Positions 19,508 through 27,855 of a DNA stretch of 64,000 nucleotides are shown piece after piece. A program made the translations under genes and the position numbers. The notes under the pieces were generated by a model. That model did no database searches and was not told the DNA's origin. It saw only the letters and a list, made by a program, of their open reading frames with translations. This stretch comes from Ignavibacteriales bacterium (lineage in GTDB: Bacteria > Bacteroidota > Ignavibacteria > Ignavibacteriales > Ignavibacteriaceae). The DNA lies in contig JADJIA010000005.1 in the NCBI GenBank assembly GCA_016707285.1, positions 186,001-250,000 on the forward strand, given 5' to 3'. Numbering within the stretch: the stretch's first letter is position 1; every line of letters starts with the position of its first letter.

Positions 19508-20770
19508 CTAAAAAATTGTGTTAAACCAGTAATTAGCTTTGAAGAACATTCTGAGATCGTTCTTATAGATTTTGTTATTCAGGTATTGAGCCTGAAGGTC
19601 GAATGACAACCAGCGGATGGCTCTAATATTCAAGCCTGCCATTACAGTTGTCAAATTGTTGGTCTCTGCATCTTTAGAGAGTTTATAACTGGTATAGGCA
19701 ATTCCTGCAGATGGTGTAATCAAGCCGTCGAACAATGATTTTGCGAGATAAAGCGAAATATTGTCCTGCTCACCTGCGTAACCAAGACTTTTTCTATAGC
19801 TCAACGAACCATATGAAGTATTTGCAGAAACTGTAAATCTTGAAGCATTGTCGCCCTGATAACTTACAACACCAACTCTACCGTTTAAGGTGATGTGTTT
19901 TGTAAGATCATATCCGGCACCAATCTCAATTTCAGTTGTATTTGCGTAATCGAAAACCGAGAAAATGGAATTGTAACGGATTCTCGGCGCCAGATAGTTA
20001 AAATAGACATTAAAATGCCATTTTTTAACCGGGCTTGATATTCCGTCAAATTCTATCCTGGATGTTTTCATATAATTTAGATCATATTCATACCTTCCGT
20101 TAAACTGGAATGCACTGCCATGATCATACGAAAATCTTCCCTGAAGGAATTTGTACTGATTCGATTTCTCTGTTATGAGCACCGAGATGGGGTTAAAAGC
20201 CTCATCAAGTCTGGTAGCATTATATGATCTTGGCTTGAAGTTTTTGACAAACCCGCCAACTCCTATCAGGAGTTCGGGGATGATCTGTGCCTTTAACTCG
20301 CCGCCCAGAAGATAATCATCTTTCCAGGAATCAGTTATTTCAAATTTCTGATATTCAGGTACATTGCCGCCGTAATAAGCGTCGAGAGTGAACATCTTGT
20401 AGCCTGCATTCACAGAAATTCCATCAAAAATCCCGCCTGCAACCGTTGTGATAACAGGCTGCCTGCCAAGTTTCACAGTTGCAACACCAAAAAGTTTGCG
20501 TGCTTCGAAATAGAGGTTATAAACTCTCATTCTCGAATCGGTGGGTTGATTGAAATAATTTTCGTAATTTAAAAAACTCCGTAACGAAAACTTTTCATAG
20601 TTTAAGTTCAGGATAGCCGAGTGGTAACCTCTGGCATCGAAGCTGGACGCTACAGGTGAGTCGGCTCTCTCATACATATACAGAGAGGAACTGATCCTGC
20701 CGTTCAGGCTCTGGCTCAACAATGGAACCGATAGGGACAATACAATGAATATGGTAGAAATTAATCGCAT
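19508..20770 (-). CDS. Predicted outer-membrane beta-barrel, partner of cytochromes
   Basis: 420 residues. Signal peptide MRLISTIFIVLSLSVPLLSQ, then continuous alternating polar/apolar strands rich in Tyr/Phe ('GRFSYDHGSAFQFNGRYEYD', 'HITLNGRVGVVSYQG') and a terminal aromatic (WFNTIF), as in outer-membrane barrels. No named domain recognised. First gene of the operon with the 14-haem and 7-haem cytochromes. A barrel plus periplasmic multihaem protein is the layout of porin-cytochrome conduits for extracellular electron transfer; this is inference from context. Confidence 0.78.
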   Translation of the reverse strand: MRLISTIFIVLSLSVPLLSQSLNGRISSSLYMYERADSPVASSFDARGYHSAILNLNYEKFSLRSFLNYENYFNQPTDSRMRVYNLYFEARKLFGVATVKLGRQPVITTVAGGIFDGISVNAGYKMFTLDAYYGGNVPEYQKFEITDSWKDDYLLGGELKAQIIPELLIGVGGFVKNFKPRSYNATRLDEAFNPISVLITEKSNQYKFLQGRFSYDHGSAFQFNGRYEYDLNYMKTSRIEFDGISSPVKKWHFNVYFNYLAPRIRYNSIFSVFDYANTTEIEIGAGYDLTKHITLNGRVGVVSYQGDNASRFTVSANTSYGSLSYRKSLGYAGEQDNISLYLAKSLFDGLITPSAGIAYTSYKLSKDAETNNLTTVMAGLNIRAIRWLSFDLQAQYLNNKIYKNDLRMFFKANYWFNTIF

Positions 20771-20965
20771 AATATAGAACCAATATAATTATTACTATTA
20801 TGACATACTAAAAATTAAGCTATTTTTGAGACACTCGCAAATTAAATCTTTAAAATCAAAAAATAATTTTTAAAAGTGTTCAAAATTGTCAATTTTTCAT
20901 TGGTTTAATATAACTAATTATTATAATTAAATCGTAAGAAATGATTTTTTTATACCGGACTCAGA

Positions 20966-22546
20966 ATGAAAAAATTTACCGGAAGTTTAAGCTTTAAATT
21001 AGTATTCACCACAAGTTCAATCCTGGTAATACTTCTTATCATACAAACACTATTGACTACCTCCAAATTGCGGGGGGATATGATAGAATCTCTCTCCACC
21101 AACGCTTATAATCTCAGCGAACTGATCAAAAATTCCACCAGATATAGCATGATTCTTAATTCGAAGGAGCATGTAAACGAAATATTTAAAAATCTTGAGA
21201 ATAAAGATGGAATTATTTCGATAAAACTATACGACAAAGAGGGATTTGTAAGGTTTGCAGGGGATAAGAAGTATATAAAAGAGAGTGTTGAAATAGAATC
21301 AGGGATTTGCTCCCCGTGTCACTCAACTGATCAGCGTCCGCTTGAAAAACTTTCGGTTCTTGACAGACGAAGGATCGTTACCGAGGGCAACGACAAGTAT
21401 ATGCTTATGCTCAACCCGATTGAAAATGAAAAAGACTGTTCAACATCGGGGTGTCACACTGATCAACACAACGCAAAAATACTCGGAATTCTTGAAGTAA
21501 AGATGTCGTTAAACAATATTGATGAAATTGTTGACAGCAATGTTGAGACAGTGATTCGTAATTCCCTTATTGGCACCATCCTGATTGCAGTTGTTACGGG
21601 GTTGTTTGTCTCATTTCTTGTCGTTCGACCAATAAAAAAGATCACAAAGGGAATTGGACAAATTGCCGGAGGGAATCTTAACTACAGAATTCAATTGAGC
21701 AGTAATGATGAATTTGGTGAGATGGCAGCGCAGTTTAATGAAATGTCGATGAAACTTGACAGTGCTTATAAAGAAATTAAAGAGTGGAATGATACCCTTA
21801 ACAGTAAAATCGAGGAAAAAACCGACGAACTTAAAAATGTATATGCCGGCATAATTCAGGTTGAAAAACTTGCTTCCCTCGGTAAACTTTCTGCCACGGT
21901 TGCCCACGAGTTGAACAATCCACTTGCCGGAATTCTAAATTATTCCAGACTGATTATTAAGAAACTAAAAAAAATACAAAATGAAAACGAGTATGAGGAT
22001 ATAATTAAATACCTCACACTAATTGCCGAAGAATCAGAGAGATGTGGCGGAATCGTAAAAGATCTGCTCCTTTTCTCTCATAGAGGCGACGAACAATATC
22101 TCTACGCAAATCTTGCTGAAATCATCACTAAATCTGAAATGTTGATAAATCATCACCTTGAAATCAACAATATCCGATTAATTAAGGAGATTCCCGCAGA
22201 GCCGGTAATCGTAAACGGCAATCCGCAAAAAATTCAGCAGGTTATCCTTTCTCTCCTTATCAACGCAATTGAAGCCATGAACGGTGGGGGAGATATAAGG
22301 GTAAAAGTTGAGATAATAGATGATCTCATATATATAAGAGTGATGGATCAGGGGTGTGGGATAGCAGAAAAAGACCTGCCACACATTTTTGAACCGTTTT
22401 ATTCTACCAAAGAGGCAGTAAGAGGCACCGGACTTGGGCTCTCTGTAGTCTATGGTATTATTCATGGCCATGCAGGAAATGTTGAAGTTGAAAATACTTC
22501 TCCAAATGGCACAACAATTTTAATTACCTTACCAAGAGTAAAATAA
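20966..22546 (+). CDS. Haem-binding membrane sensor histidine kinase
   Basis: 526 residues. Membrane helix at about 10-28, periplasmic domain 30-190, second helix about 192-213, HAMP, coiled coil, HisKA with His314 in 'ATVAHELNNPLAGILNY', HATPase with 'LINAIEAMN', 'DQGCGIAEKD' and 'GTGLGLSVV'. The periplasmic domain carries two covalent-haem motifs: CSPCH at 115-119 and CSTSGCH at 158-164 (a CxxxxCH type). This points to a c-type haem sensor for redox state or a gaseous or small ligand. Divergent from the cytochrome operon across 195 bases, and its stop overlaps the NtrC-type regulator gene, so this is a two-component pair. Confidence 0.92.
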   Translation: MKKFTGSLSFKLVFTTSSILVILLIIQTLLTTSKLRGDMIESLSTNAYNLSELIKNSTRYSMILNSKEHVNEIFKNLENKDGIISIKLYDKEGFVRFAGDKKYIKESVEIESGICSPCHSTDQRPLEKLSVLDRRRIVTEGNDKYMLMLNPIENEKDCSTSGCHTDQHNAKILGILEVKMSLNNIDEIVDSNVETVIRNSLIGTILIAVVTGLFVSFLVVRPIKKITKGIGQIAGGNLNYRIQLSSNDEFGEMAAQFNEMSMKLDSAYKEIKEWNDTLNSKIEEKTDELKNVYAGIIQVEKLASLGKLSATVAHELNNPLAGILNYSRLIIKKLKKIQNENEYEDIIKYLTLIAEESERCGGIVKDLLLFSHRGDEQYLYANLAEIITKSEMLINHHLEINNIRLIKEIPAEPVIVNGNPQKIQQVILSLLINAIEAMNGGGDIRVKVEIIDDLIYIRVMDQGCGIAEKDLPHIFEPFYSTKEAVRGTGLGLSVVYGIIHGHAGNVEVENTSPNGTTILITLPRVK

Positions 22547-23880
22547 TGATGAAGAAAATATTAGTAGTTGATGATGAAAAAATATTCAGAGAATCCCTCT
22601 ACCATTGGTTCCTTGAAGAGGGATTTGAAGTAACCCCGGTTGACAGCGGGGAAGAAGCTTTAAAAGTTTTTGAGGTCGATAGATACGATATCATTTTATT
22701 GGACATTAAAATGCCCGGAATGAGCGGACTTGAACTGCTCGGGAAAATAATGCACATTGATCCAAATGCTACAATAATTATGATTACTGCATTTGCATCG
22801 GTTTCCACAGCCATTCAGGCATTAAAAGAAGGAGCCTACGATTATGTTACCAAACCTGTGGATCCCGACGAACTCACCCACCTGATCCATAAGGCATTAA
22901 AGGACAGAGAACTGGTTAATGAAAACCGAAAACTGAAAGAAAGAATCGAAGACCTCATTAAACCCGATAACCTGATCGGTGAATCACCCGAAATGAGGAA
23001 AATTTATGAGTTGATAAACACCGTTGCCGGAGCCGACACAACAGTTTTGATAAATGGTGAAAGTGGGACGGGAAAAGAGCTGGTTGCCAAAGCGATTCAC
23101 ATTAACTCTGCTCGAAAATATTTCCCCATGATTACAGTAAACTGCGGCGCTCTCCCTGAAACCCTTCTTGAAAGTGAACTTTTTGGACATGAAAGAGGAG
23201 CATTCACCGGTGCCCAGTATAAAAGAAAAGGGAAGTTTGAACTCGCCGACAATGGCACAATCTTCCTCGATGAAATCGGTTTGGTTTCTCCAAAAACACA
23301 GATTGATCTTCTCAGAGTGATCGAAACAAAACAGTTCACCAGAGTGGGCGGAAATGATCTTATAAGCAGCAATTTCCGCGTTATCTGCGCCACAAATGAA
23401 CTTTTGGAAGAGCTTGTTAGACAAGGAAAATTTCGGGAAGACCTCTATTACAGATTAAATGTCTTCAGTATTACAATTCCACCGCTCCGCGATAGAAGGG
23501 ATGATATAGTTCTTCTCGCAGAACACTTTTTAAAGAAATTCTCTGACGGTATGAACCGAAACATCAAAGCGATTTCGAAGGATGCAATGGAATTTTTGCT
23601 TGGTTATAGCTGGCCCGGAAATGTTCGCGAACTCGAAAACGCCATCGAAAGAGCTGTGGTTATGAGAAGAAGTGGAGAGATAAAACCCGACGACCTCCCT
23701 TTTAATATTCACGCTCAGCAAGTAGATGAAGACGAGGGACTCTCAATGATCGAGAAAAAACATATTGTTAAAATGTTGGAAAAATACAATTTTAATATCT
23801 CAAAAGTGTCAAAAGTGCTTGGAATTGATCGAGTCACACTCTACAACAAGATGAGCAAGTATAATATTGAGAGGGATTAA
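22546..23880 (+). CDS. Sigma-54-dependent NtrC-family response regulator
   Basis: 444 residues. Receiver domain with phospho-acceptor Asp53 ('IILLDIKMPG'), AAA+ domain with Walker A 'GESGTGKE', the sigma-54 contact loop 'ERGAFTGAQ' and 'NGTIFLDEIG', and a Fis-type helix-turn-helix at the C-terminus ('NISKVSKVLGIDRVTLYNKM'). Activates sigma-54 promoters on phosphorylation. Start overlaps the stop of the haem-sensor kinase by one base. Targets are not visible directly: no sigma-54 site is seen before the neighbouring cytochrome operon, but one lies at 49822-49837. Confidence 0.95.
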   Translation: MMKKILVVDDEKIFRESLYHWFLEEGFEVTPVDSGEEALKVFEVDRYDIILLDIKMPGMSGLELLGKIMHIDPNATIIMITAFASVSTAIQALKEGAYDYVTKPVDPDELTHLIHKALKDRELVNENRKLKERIEDLIKPDNLIGESPEMRKIYELINTVAGADTTVLINGESGTGKELVAKAIHINSARKYFPMITVNCGALPETLLESELFGHERGAFTGAQYKRKGKFELADNGTIFLDEIGLVSPKTQIDLLRVIETKQFTRVGGNDLISSNFRVICATNELLEELVRQGKFREDLYYRLNVFSITIPPLRDRRDDIVLLAEHFLKKFSDGMNRNIKAISKDAMEFLLGYSWPGNVRELENAIERAVVMRRSGEIKPDDLPFNIHAQQVDEDEGLSMIEKKHIVKMLEKYNFNISKVSKVLGIDRVTLYNKMSKYNIERD

Positions 23881-23897
23881 CCGGGGAGAGCTCCCGC

Positions 23898-24455
23898 TTG
23901 TTTAGCAGATTCTTTAAAAAGAAGTCGCGGCTTGTTTTTGAGATCGAATTCCTCGGTTTCACAGATTCAATCCTTTTAAAAACAATAAAAGAAGATATTG
24001 AGTCGCGACTCCCTTTTGAAGTCAGATTATATGAATCACTTTTTGATATTGAATCAGTGTTTAATGAAGAACGAAACCAGTTCTACTCACCCGATATCAT
24101 AAAACATCTTCTCATAGATAACAACGGGAACCCGGCATTCAGGATGGCTCTGGTGAATGTTGATCTGTTTAATCCTGTCTTCAAATATGTTTATGGTGAG
24201 GCACAGCTCAACGGCAAATTATCGGTGGTCTCTCTCTTCAGATTGCATGAAGAGTTATATACCGGGAGAGCCGACTACAACATCCTCTTCTCTCGAACTC
24301 TAAAAGAAATTTACCATGAACTTGGCCACAATCTCGGTTTGGTCCACTGCCTCAACTGGGATTGTGTAATGCACACAAGCACAAGTGTTGAAGAAATCGA
24401 CATTAAAGGGGGATTTTACTGCGATAATTGTTATCAAAAAGCAAATATTACTTAA
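23898..24455 (+). CDS. Archaemetzincin-family zinc metalloprotease
   Basis: 185 residues from a TTG start, 17 bases after the response regulator, with GGGGAG upstream. The archaemetzincin signature is complete: His140-Glu141-x2-His144-x5-His150-Cys151-x4-Cys156-x-Met158 ('HELGHNLGLVHCLNWDCVM') and a C-terminal Cys175-x2-Cys178. The first HExxH plus third His bind the catalytic zinc; the cysteines form a second zinc site. No signal peptide, so cytosolic. The substrates of this family are unknown. Its place directly after a haem-sensing two-component pair is unusual and suggests co-transcription. Confidence 0.9.
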   Translation: MFSRFFKKKSRLVFEIEFLGFTDSILLKTIKEDIESRLPFEVRLYESLFDIESVFNEERNQFYSPDIIKHLLIDNNGNPAFRMALVNVDLFNPVFKYVYGEAQLNGKLSVVSLFRLHEELYTGRADYNILFSRTLKEIYHELGHNLGLVHCLNWDCVMHTSTSVEEIDIKGGFYCDNCYQKANIT

Positions 24456-24502
24456 ATTGCGTACCACTTTTGAACATTAAACTCCCGAATCAGGAATAAA
24501 AT

Positions 24503-25078
24503 ATGAAATTATATAAATACAATCTGCTTACGATAATTATTTTAACTTTGGTAATCGCAGGATGTGGTGACAAGCCCGCCGATAAAGCGGCCGAAGAGAC
24601 GGGTAAACAAAGTTCTGTTACCGGGTTCCGTAATTCACAATGGGGAACAACTCTTGACGAAGTTAAGAAAAACGAAAAAATCGCCTTTACCCGTGGCGAT
24701 ACAGCATCCCTGGTTTTTACGGGTGATGTTTATGGCAAAAAAGCCGATGTTTTTTATTTCTTTGACGAATCAGGGTCGCTGTTTTCGGGTGCCATCAGAT
24801 TTGATATAGAAGGCAAAAGCCTTGAAGAGGTTGTTAAAATCTATGGTGAAATAAAATCTCAAATGATTAAAGAACTGGGTGCTGCATCAGTTGATGCTGT
24901 TATTTTAACAGATTCTTCAATTACCGAAGACACTAAATCGGCAACGGCAGGCATTTTGTCGGGCAATAAAATTTTTACTGCCGATTGGAATGATAACCCG
25001 GGAACTCAGACAGGTATTATCCTTTCCAAATTACCCGAGTCACCATTAAATCTTGGTGTGGTCTATCAGAGGAAGTAA
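24503..25078 (+). CDS. Lipoprotein of unknown function
   Basis: 191 residues. Lipoprotein signal with lipobox 'VIAGC' (Cys21), then a small alpha/beta domain: 'GFRNSQWGTTLDEVKKNEK' resembles the start of a repeated periplasmic fold in which a 'WG' turn precedes a helix. No named family recognised. Probably the last gene of the kinase/regulator/protease group (47 bases after the protease). Confidence 0.7.
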   Translation: MKLYKYNLLTIIILTLVIAGCGDKPADKAAEETGKQSSVTGFRNSQWGTTLDEVKKNEKIAFTRGDTASLVFTGDVYGKKADVFYFFDESGSLFSGAIRFDIEGKSLEEVVKIYGEIKSQMIKELGAASVDAVILTDSSITEDTKSATAGILSGNKIFTADWNDNPGTQTGIILSKLPESPLNLGVVYQRK

Positions 25079-25099
25079 TCGATCAATTGTTGATTACTT
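25073..25099. terminator. Hairpin between convergent genes
   Basis: AAGTAATC (25073-25080) and GATTACTT (25092-25099) form an inverted repeat spanning the stop codons of two convergent genes. T-rich end on the plus strand is short (CTTTAT), so this is a weak terminator. Confidence 0.45.
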
Positions 25100-26477
25100 T
25101 ATGGCCTGATTGAATCCACGCATTTATTCCACCGGTGAGATTGGCAACATTGTCAAATCCCATCGACATCAGGAGACTTGCGGCAATTGCAGAGCGGTCT
25201 CCACCTGCACAATGTACCACGATGGTTTTATCCTCCGGCAATGTCTCAACATGTTCGGTTATATATCCCGCAAAGATGTGATGTGAGTTGTTTAATCTCG
25301 CCACTTCTCTTTCCGATTCATTCCTTACATCAAGAATAAAACAGGACTCCTCGTTTTGCTCAAGGTCGTTGCATGTAAATTGTTTTAATATTTCAAGTTC
25401 AAGGCCTGCTTCACTTAATTCCTCAATATCAGCAAGATATCCTTTAATATTATCGAGCCCTATTCTAATAAGTGCTTTTGTAAGCGATTCAATTCTTCCT
25501 TCAGAAGCAATAAGAATAAAAGGGTCTTCATAATTCAAAATCCATCCGGCCCATGTGCTGAAAGCAGAATTATCCTGAATGTTGATGCTTCCGGGGATAT
25601 GTCCACCGGCGAATGAAAGTTTGTTGCGTGTATCAATTATTCTTACACCGGAAGCGATTGCTTCAAGAATTTCGCTTGTATGCAGCTTTTTAGGTGATGG
25701 AACCGTTGTCAACAATGGTCTGGTGGTTTTGTTTAACCTTTTCATCATCGCAAAATATTTTGGTGGTTCCGGTTGTCCCTCAAGAAGTGCGGTAACAAAT
25801 TTTTCTTCATCATCTATTTGAAGTGCCCAGTTTACAAGTTTCTCATATCCCACTGTACTGCTCGGAACGGCTCCAAGAGCTTTACCACAGGCAGATCCTG
25901 CGCCATGTGCAGGCCAAACCTGAATATGATCGGGGAGAGCCTTAAATTTTTTAAGTGAATGAAACATCTGGTGTGCGCCAACTTCTTTTGTGCCAATGAT
26001 CCCGGCGGCTTTTTCCAATAAGTCAGGTCTTCCAACATCTCCAACAAATACAAAATCTCCTGTAAACATCATCACAGGGTGGGGTGATGCGGGTGTATCG
26101 GTTAAAAGAAATGAAATGTGTTCAGGGGTATGCCCCGGAGTGTGAACCACTTCAATTTTCAGGTTTCCCACCATAAAGGAATCACCATCTTTTAATCCGA
26201 CATGTGGAAATGAATATTGCCAGTCAGGTCCACCCTCATCAGAAAGATATAACTTTGCACCGGTCACTTCGTGTAATTCCTGCGAACCCGCAAGGAAATC
26301 AGCATGAATATGTGTTTCAGCTATATGTGTAATTTTTAATTTTTCTGCCTCGGCAATCTTAAGATAGTCGTCGATATCTCTTTTTGCATCTATGACTAAT
26401 GCTTCTCCTGTTTTTTGGCATCCAACTATATAACTTGCATGTGCAAGTCCCGGCTCGTAAATATGTTTAAAGAACAT
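25083..26477 (-). CDS. CstB-like persulfide dioxygenase with two rhodanese domains
   Basis: 464 residues. N-terminal metallo-beta-lactamase fold with 'ETHIHADFLAGSQE' (His56, His58, Asp60; Phe follows where classical enzymes have His) and 'HTPGHTPEH', as in the ETHE1/CstB persulfide dioxygenases. Then a rhodanese domain (about 265-355) whose active-site loop reads 'LIASEGRIES', lacking the Cys. The last rhodanese domain is active-type with Cys423 in 'VVHCAGGDRSA'. Dioxygenase, pseudo-rhodanese, rhodanese is exactly the order of staphylococcal CstB, which turns persulfides into thiosulfate. Downstream of a TauE/SafE exporter and a single-domain rhodanese, 12-13 bases apart: a sulfide-detoxification operon. 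Confidence 0.92.
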   Translation of the reverse strand: MFFKHIYEPGLAHASYIVGCQKTGEALVIDAKRDIDDYLKIAEAEKLKITHIAETHIHADFLAGSQELHEVTGAKLYLSDEGGPDWQYSFPHVGLKDGDSFMVGNLKIEVVHTPGHTPEHISFLLTDTPASPHPVMMFTGDFVFVGDVGRPDLLEKAAGIIGTKEVGAHQMFHSLKKFKALPDHIQVWPAHGAGSACGKALGAVPSSTVGYEKLVNWALQIDDEEKFVTALLEGQPEPPKYFAMMKRLNKTTRPLLTTVPSPKKLHTSEILEAIASGVRIIDTRNKLSFAGGHIPGSINIQDNSAFSTWAGWILNYEDPFILIASEGRIESLTKALIRIGLDNIKGYLADIEELSEAGLELEILKQFTCNDLEQNEESCFILDVRNESEREVARLNNSHHIFAGYITEHVETLPEDKTIVVHCAGGDRSAIAASLLMSMGFDNVANLTGGINAWIQSGHKVINN

Positions 26478-26489
26478 TTATAGGTCTCC

Positions 26490-26831
26490 TTATTTCTTAA
26501 TTTCGTATTTCCAGCTCATGATACCGCCGGATAAATTAAAAATATTCTCAAATCCTGCTTTTGCCATCATTAACCCTGCCTGATAACTTCTGTTACCACT
26601 ACGGCAGTAGATGTAATAACTTTTTGACTTGTCTAATTTTTCAATCTGACCGCTAAAACCTGCCGACATCAAGTCGATATGCTTCGCACCGGGAATATAT
26701 CCCATTGCCACTTCACCCGATGTTCTTACATCAATCACGACGGCATTTTTATCGTTTTTAAATCCTTCATTAAATTCTTTCGCTCCAAGATTTTTCACCT
26801 TGCTGTTTCCAAAAAAAAGATTTCTTAACAT
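26490..26831 (-). CDS. Single-domain rhodanese-like sulfurtransferase
   Basis: 113 residues, one rhodanese domain with active-site Cys76 in 'YYIYCRSGNRSYQAG' and the 'VVIDVRTSGEVAMGYIPGA' segment. No signal peptide. Handles sulfane sulfur between carriers. Middle gene of the TauE/rhodanese/CstB-like operon. Confidence 0.9.
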   Translation of the reverse strand: MLRNLFFGNSKVKNLGAKEFNEGFKNDKNAVVIDVRTSGEVAMGYIPGAKHIDLMSAGFSGQIEKLDKSKSYYIYCRSGNRSYQAGLMMAKAGFENIFNLSGGIMSWKYEIKK

Positions 26832-26843
26832 TAATTGTATCCT

Positions 26844-27635
26844 TTATAGTGATAAAAATTCTTTAACAAGAATGTAGGCACCCACTCCGGTAATAAACCA
26901 TGCGAAGCCTGTTTTTAATTTTTGACTGTCTATCTTAGAAGTCAGATATCCCCCGGTTAAAATTCCGGCTACCATCAAAACGGTAAACTTTACCAAAAAC
27001 ATCCAATCGATATTTTCCAATCCAGATGCTCCGGCAATGAAACCACTTAATGCGTTCACCGAGATAATCATCAAAGATGTCCCGATTGCTTTTTTCATCT
27101 CCATTCCGGCAATCAACACAAGAACAGGCACGACCATAAATCCGCCACCTGCTCCCAGCAAACCCATTATCACACCGAGGACAGCCCCCTGAAGAGCGAG
27201 TCGTTTGATATCAAAAACAGGTTTTATCTCTTGCACCTTCTTTTTTTTCAGCATCGAATAAGCCGCATAAAAAATCAAAAATGCAAATAGCCCCAAAAGT
27301 AAAGTCTGTTTTCCTATTACCAGACTATCACTACTGAATATCTCATCGGGAATCAACGGAACAATCGTCCCCCTCGTAACAATCACAGTTGTAAGTGATG
27401 GAATTGAAAAGTAGAGTGCCGGCTTAAGTTCGATATTTTTTTGAACAACATTTTTGATAGCTCCCACAAGCGAAGTTATACCCACCACAAAAAGGGAATA
27501 CCCGGTTGCGGTTATTATATCGAGTCTAAGAAGATAAGTAAAAACAGGCACCGCAAGAATTGATCCTCCTGCTCCCGTCAAACCCATCACCGCTCCGATC
27601 AAAAATGCGATTACTAAGGTTATAAGTTCCATCAA
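26844..27635 (-). CDS. TauE/SafE-family sulfite/anion exporter
   Basis: 263 residues, about eight membrane helices in two repeated halves, each with the TauE/SafE glycine motif ('IGAVMGLTGAGGSILAVPVF' and 'LGVIMGLLGAGGGFMVVPVL'). Family members export sulfite, sulfoacetate or related sulfur compounds. First gene of the three-gene operon whose other members metabolise persulfide, so export of sulfite or thiosulfate is the likely role. The same exporter occurs in the staphylococcal cst operon. Confidence 0.9.
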   Translation of the reverse strand: MMELITLVIAFLIGAVMGLTGAGGSILAVPVFTYLLRLDIITATGYSLFVVGITSLVGAIKNVVQKNIELKPALYFSIPSLTTVIVTRGTIVPLIPDEIFSSDSLVIGKQTLLLGLFAFLIFYAAYSMLKKKKVQEIKPVFDIKRLALQGAVLGVIMGLLGAGGGFMVVPVLVLIAGMEMKKAIGTSLMIISVNALSGFIAGASGLENIDWMFLVKFTVLMVAGILTGGYLTSKIDSQKLKTGFAWFITGVGAYILVKEFLSL

Positions 27636-27760
27636 TAATTATTTCTTTTAAGTATAAATAAGATTAGTGAATCAAAAAAAGGATTCAAACGAAGAAGTTA
27701 AATTAATAAGAAAGGAAAAAAGAAGAGAAAAAAATATAGGGGTAAACCACTGAGCCTCGG

Positions 27761-27800
27761 ACCTCACCCCCGACCCCTCTCCTAAAATGAGAGGGGAGGA
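27761..27800. repeat. GC-rich intergenic hairpin repeat (REP-like)
   Basis: Between two genes of an AT-rich region lies a C-rich element with CCCCTCTC (27774-27781) facing GAGAGGGG (27789-27796, approximate) over a short AT loop. It resembles the dispersed 'CCTCACCCCC...GAGGGGAGG' elements that recur between genes in Bacteroidetes/Chlorobi genomes; only one copy is seen here. Confidence 0.4.
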
Positions 27801-27855
27801 TGAAGGTTAAGTTTTTTAAGAAAAATAAGGTTGTATCCGCGTAACTTTCAAAAAA

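Noticed and set aside
20771..20965. Sigma-54 promoter for the cytochrome operon or kinase operon
   Set aside because: I looked on both strands for GG-N10-GC with TGGCAC/TTGC context and found none; the spacer is AT-rich only.
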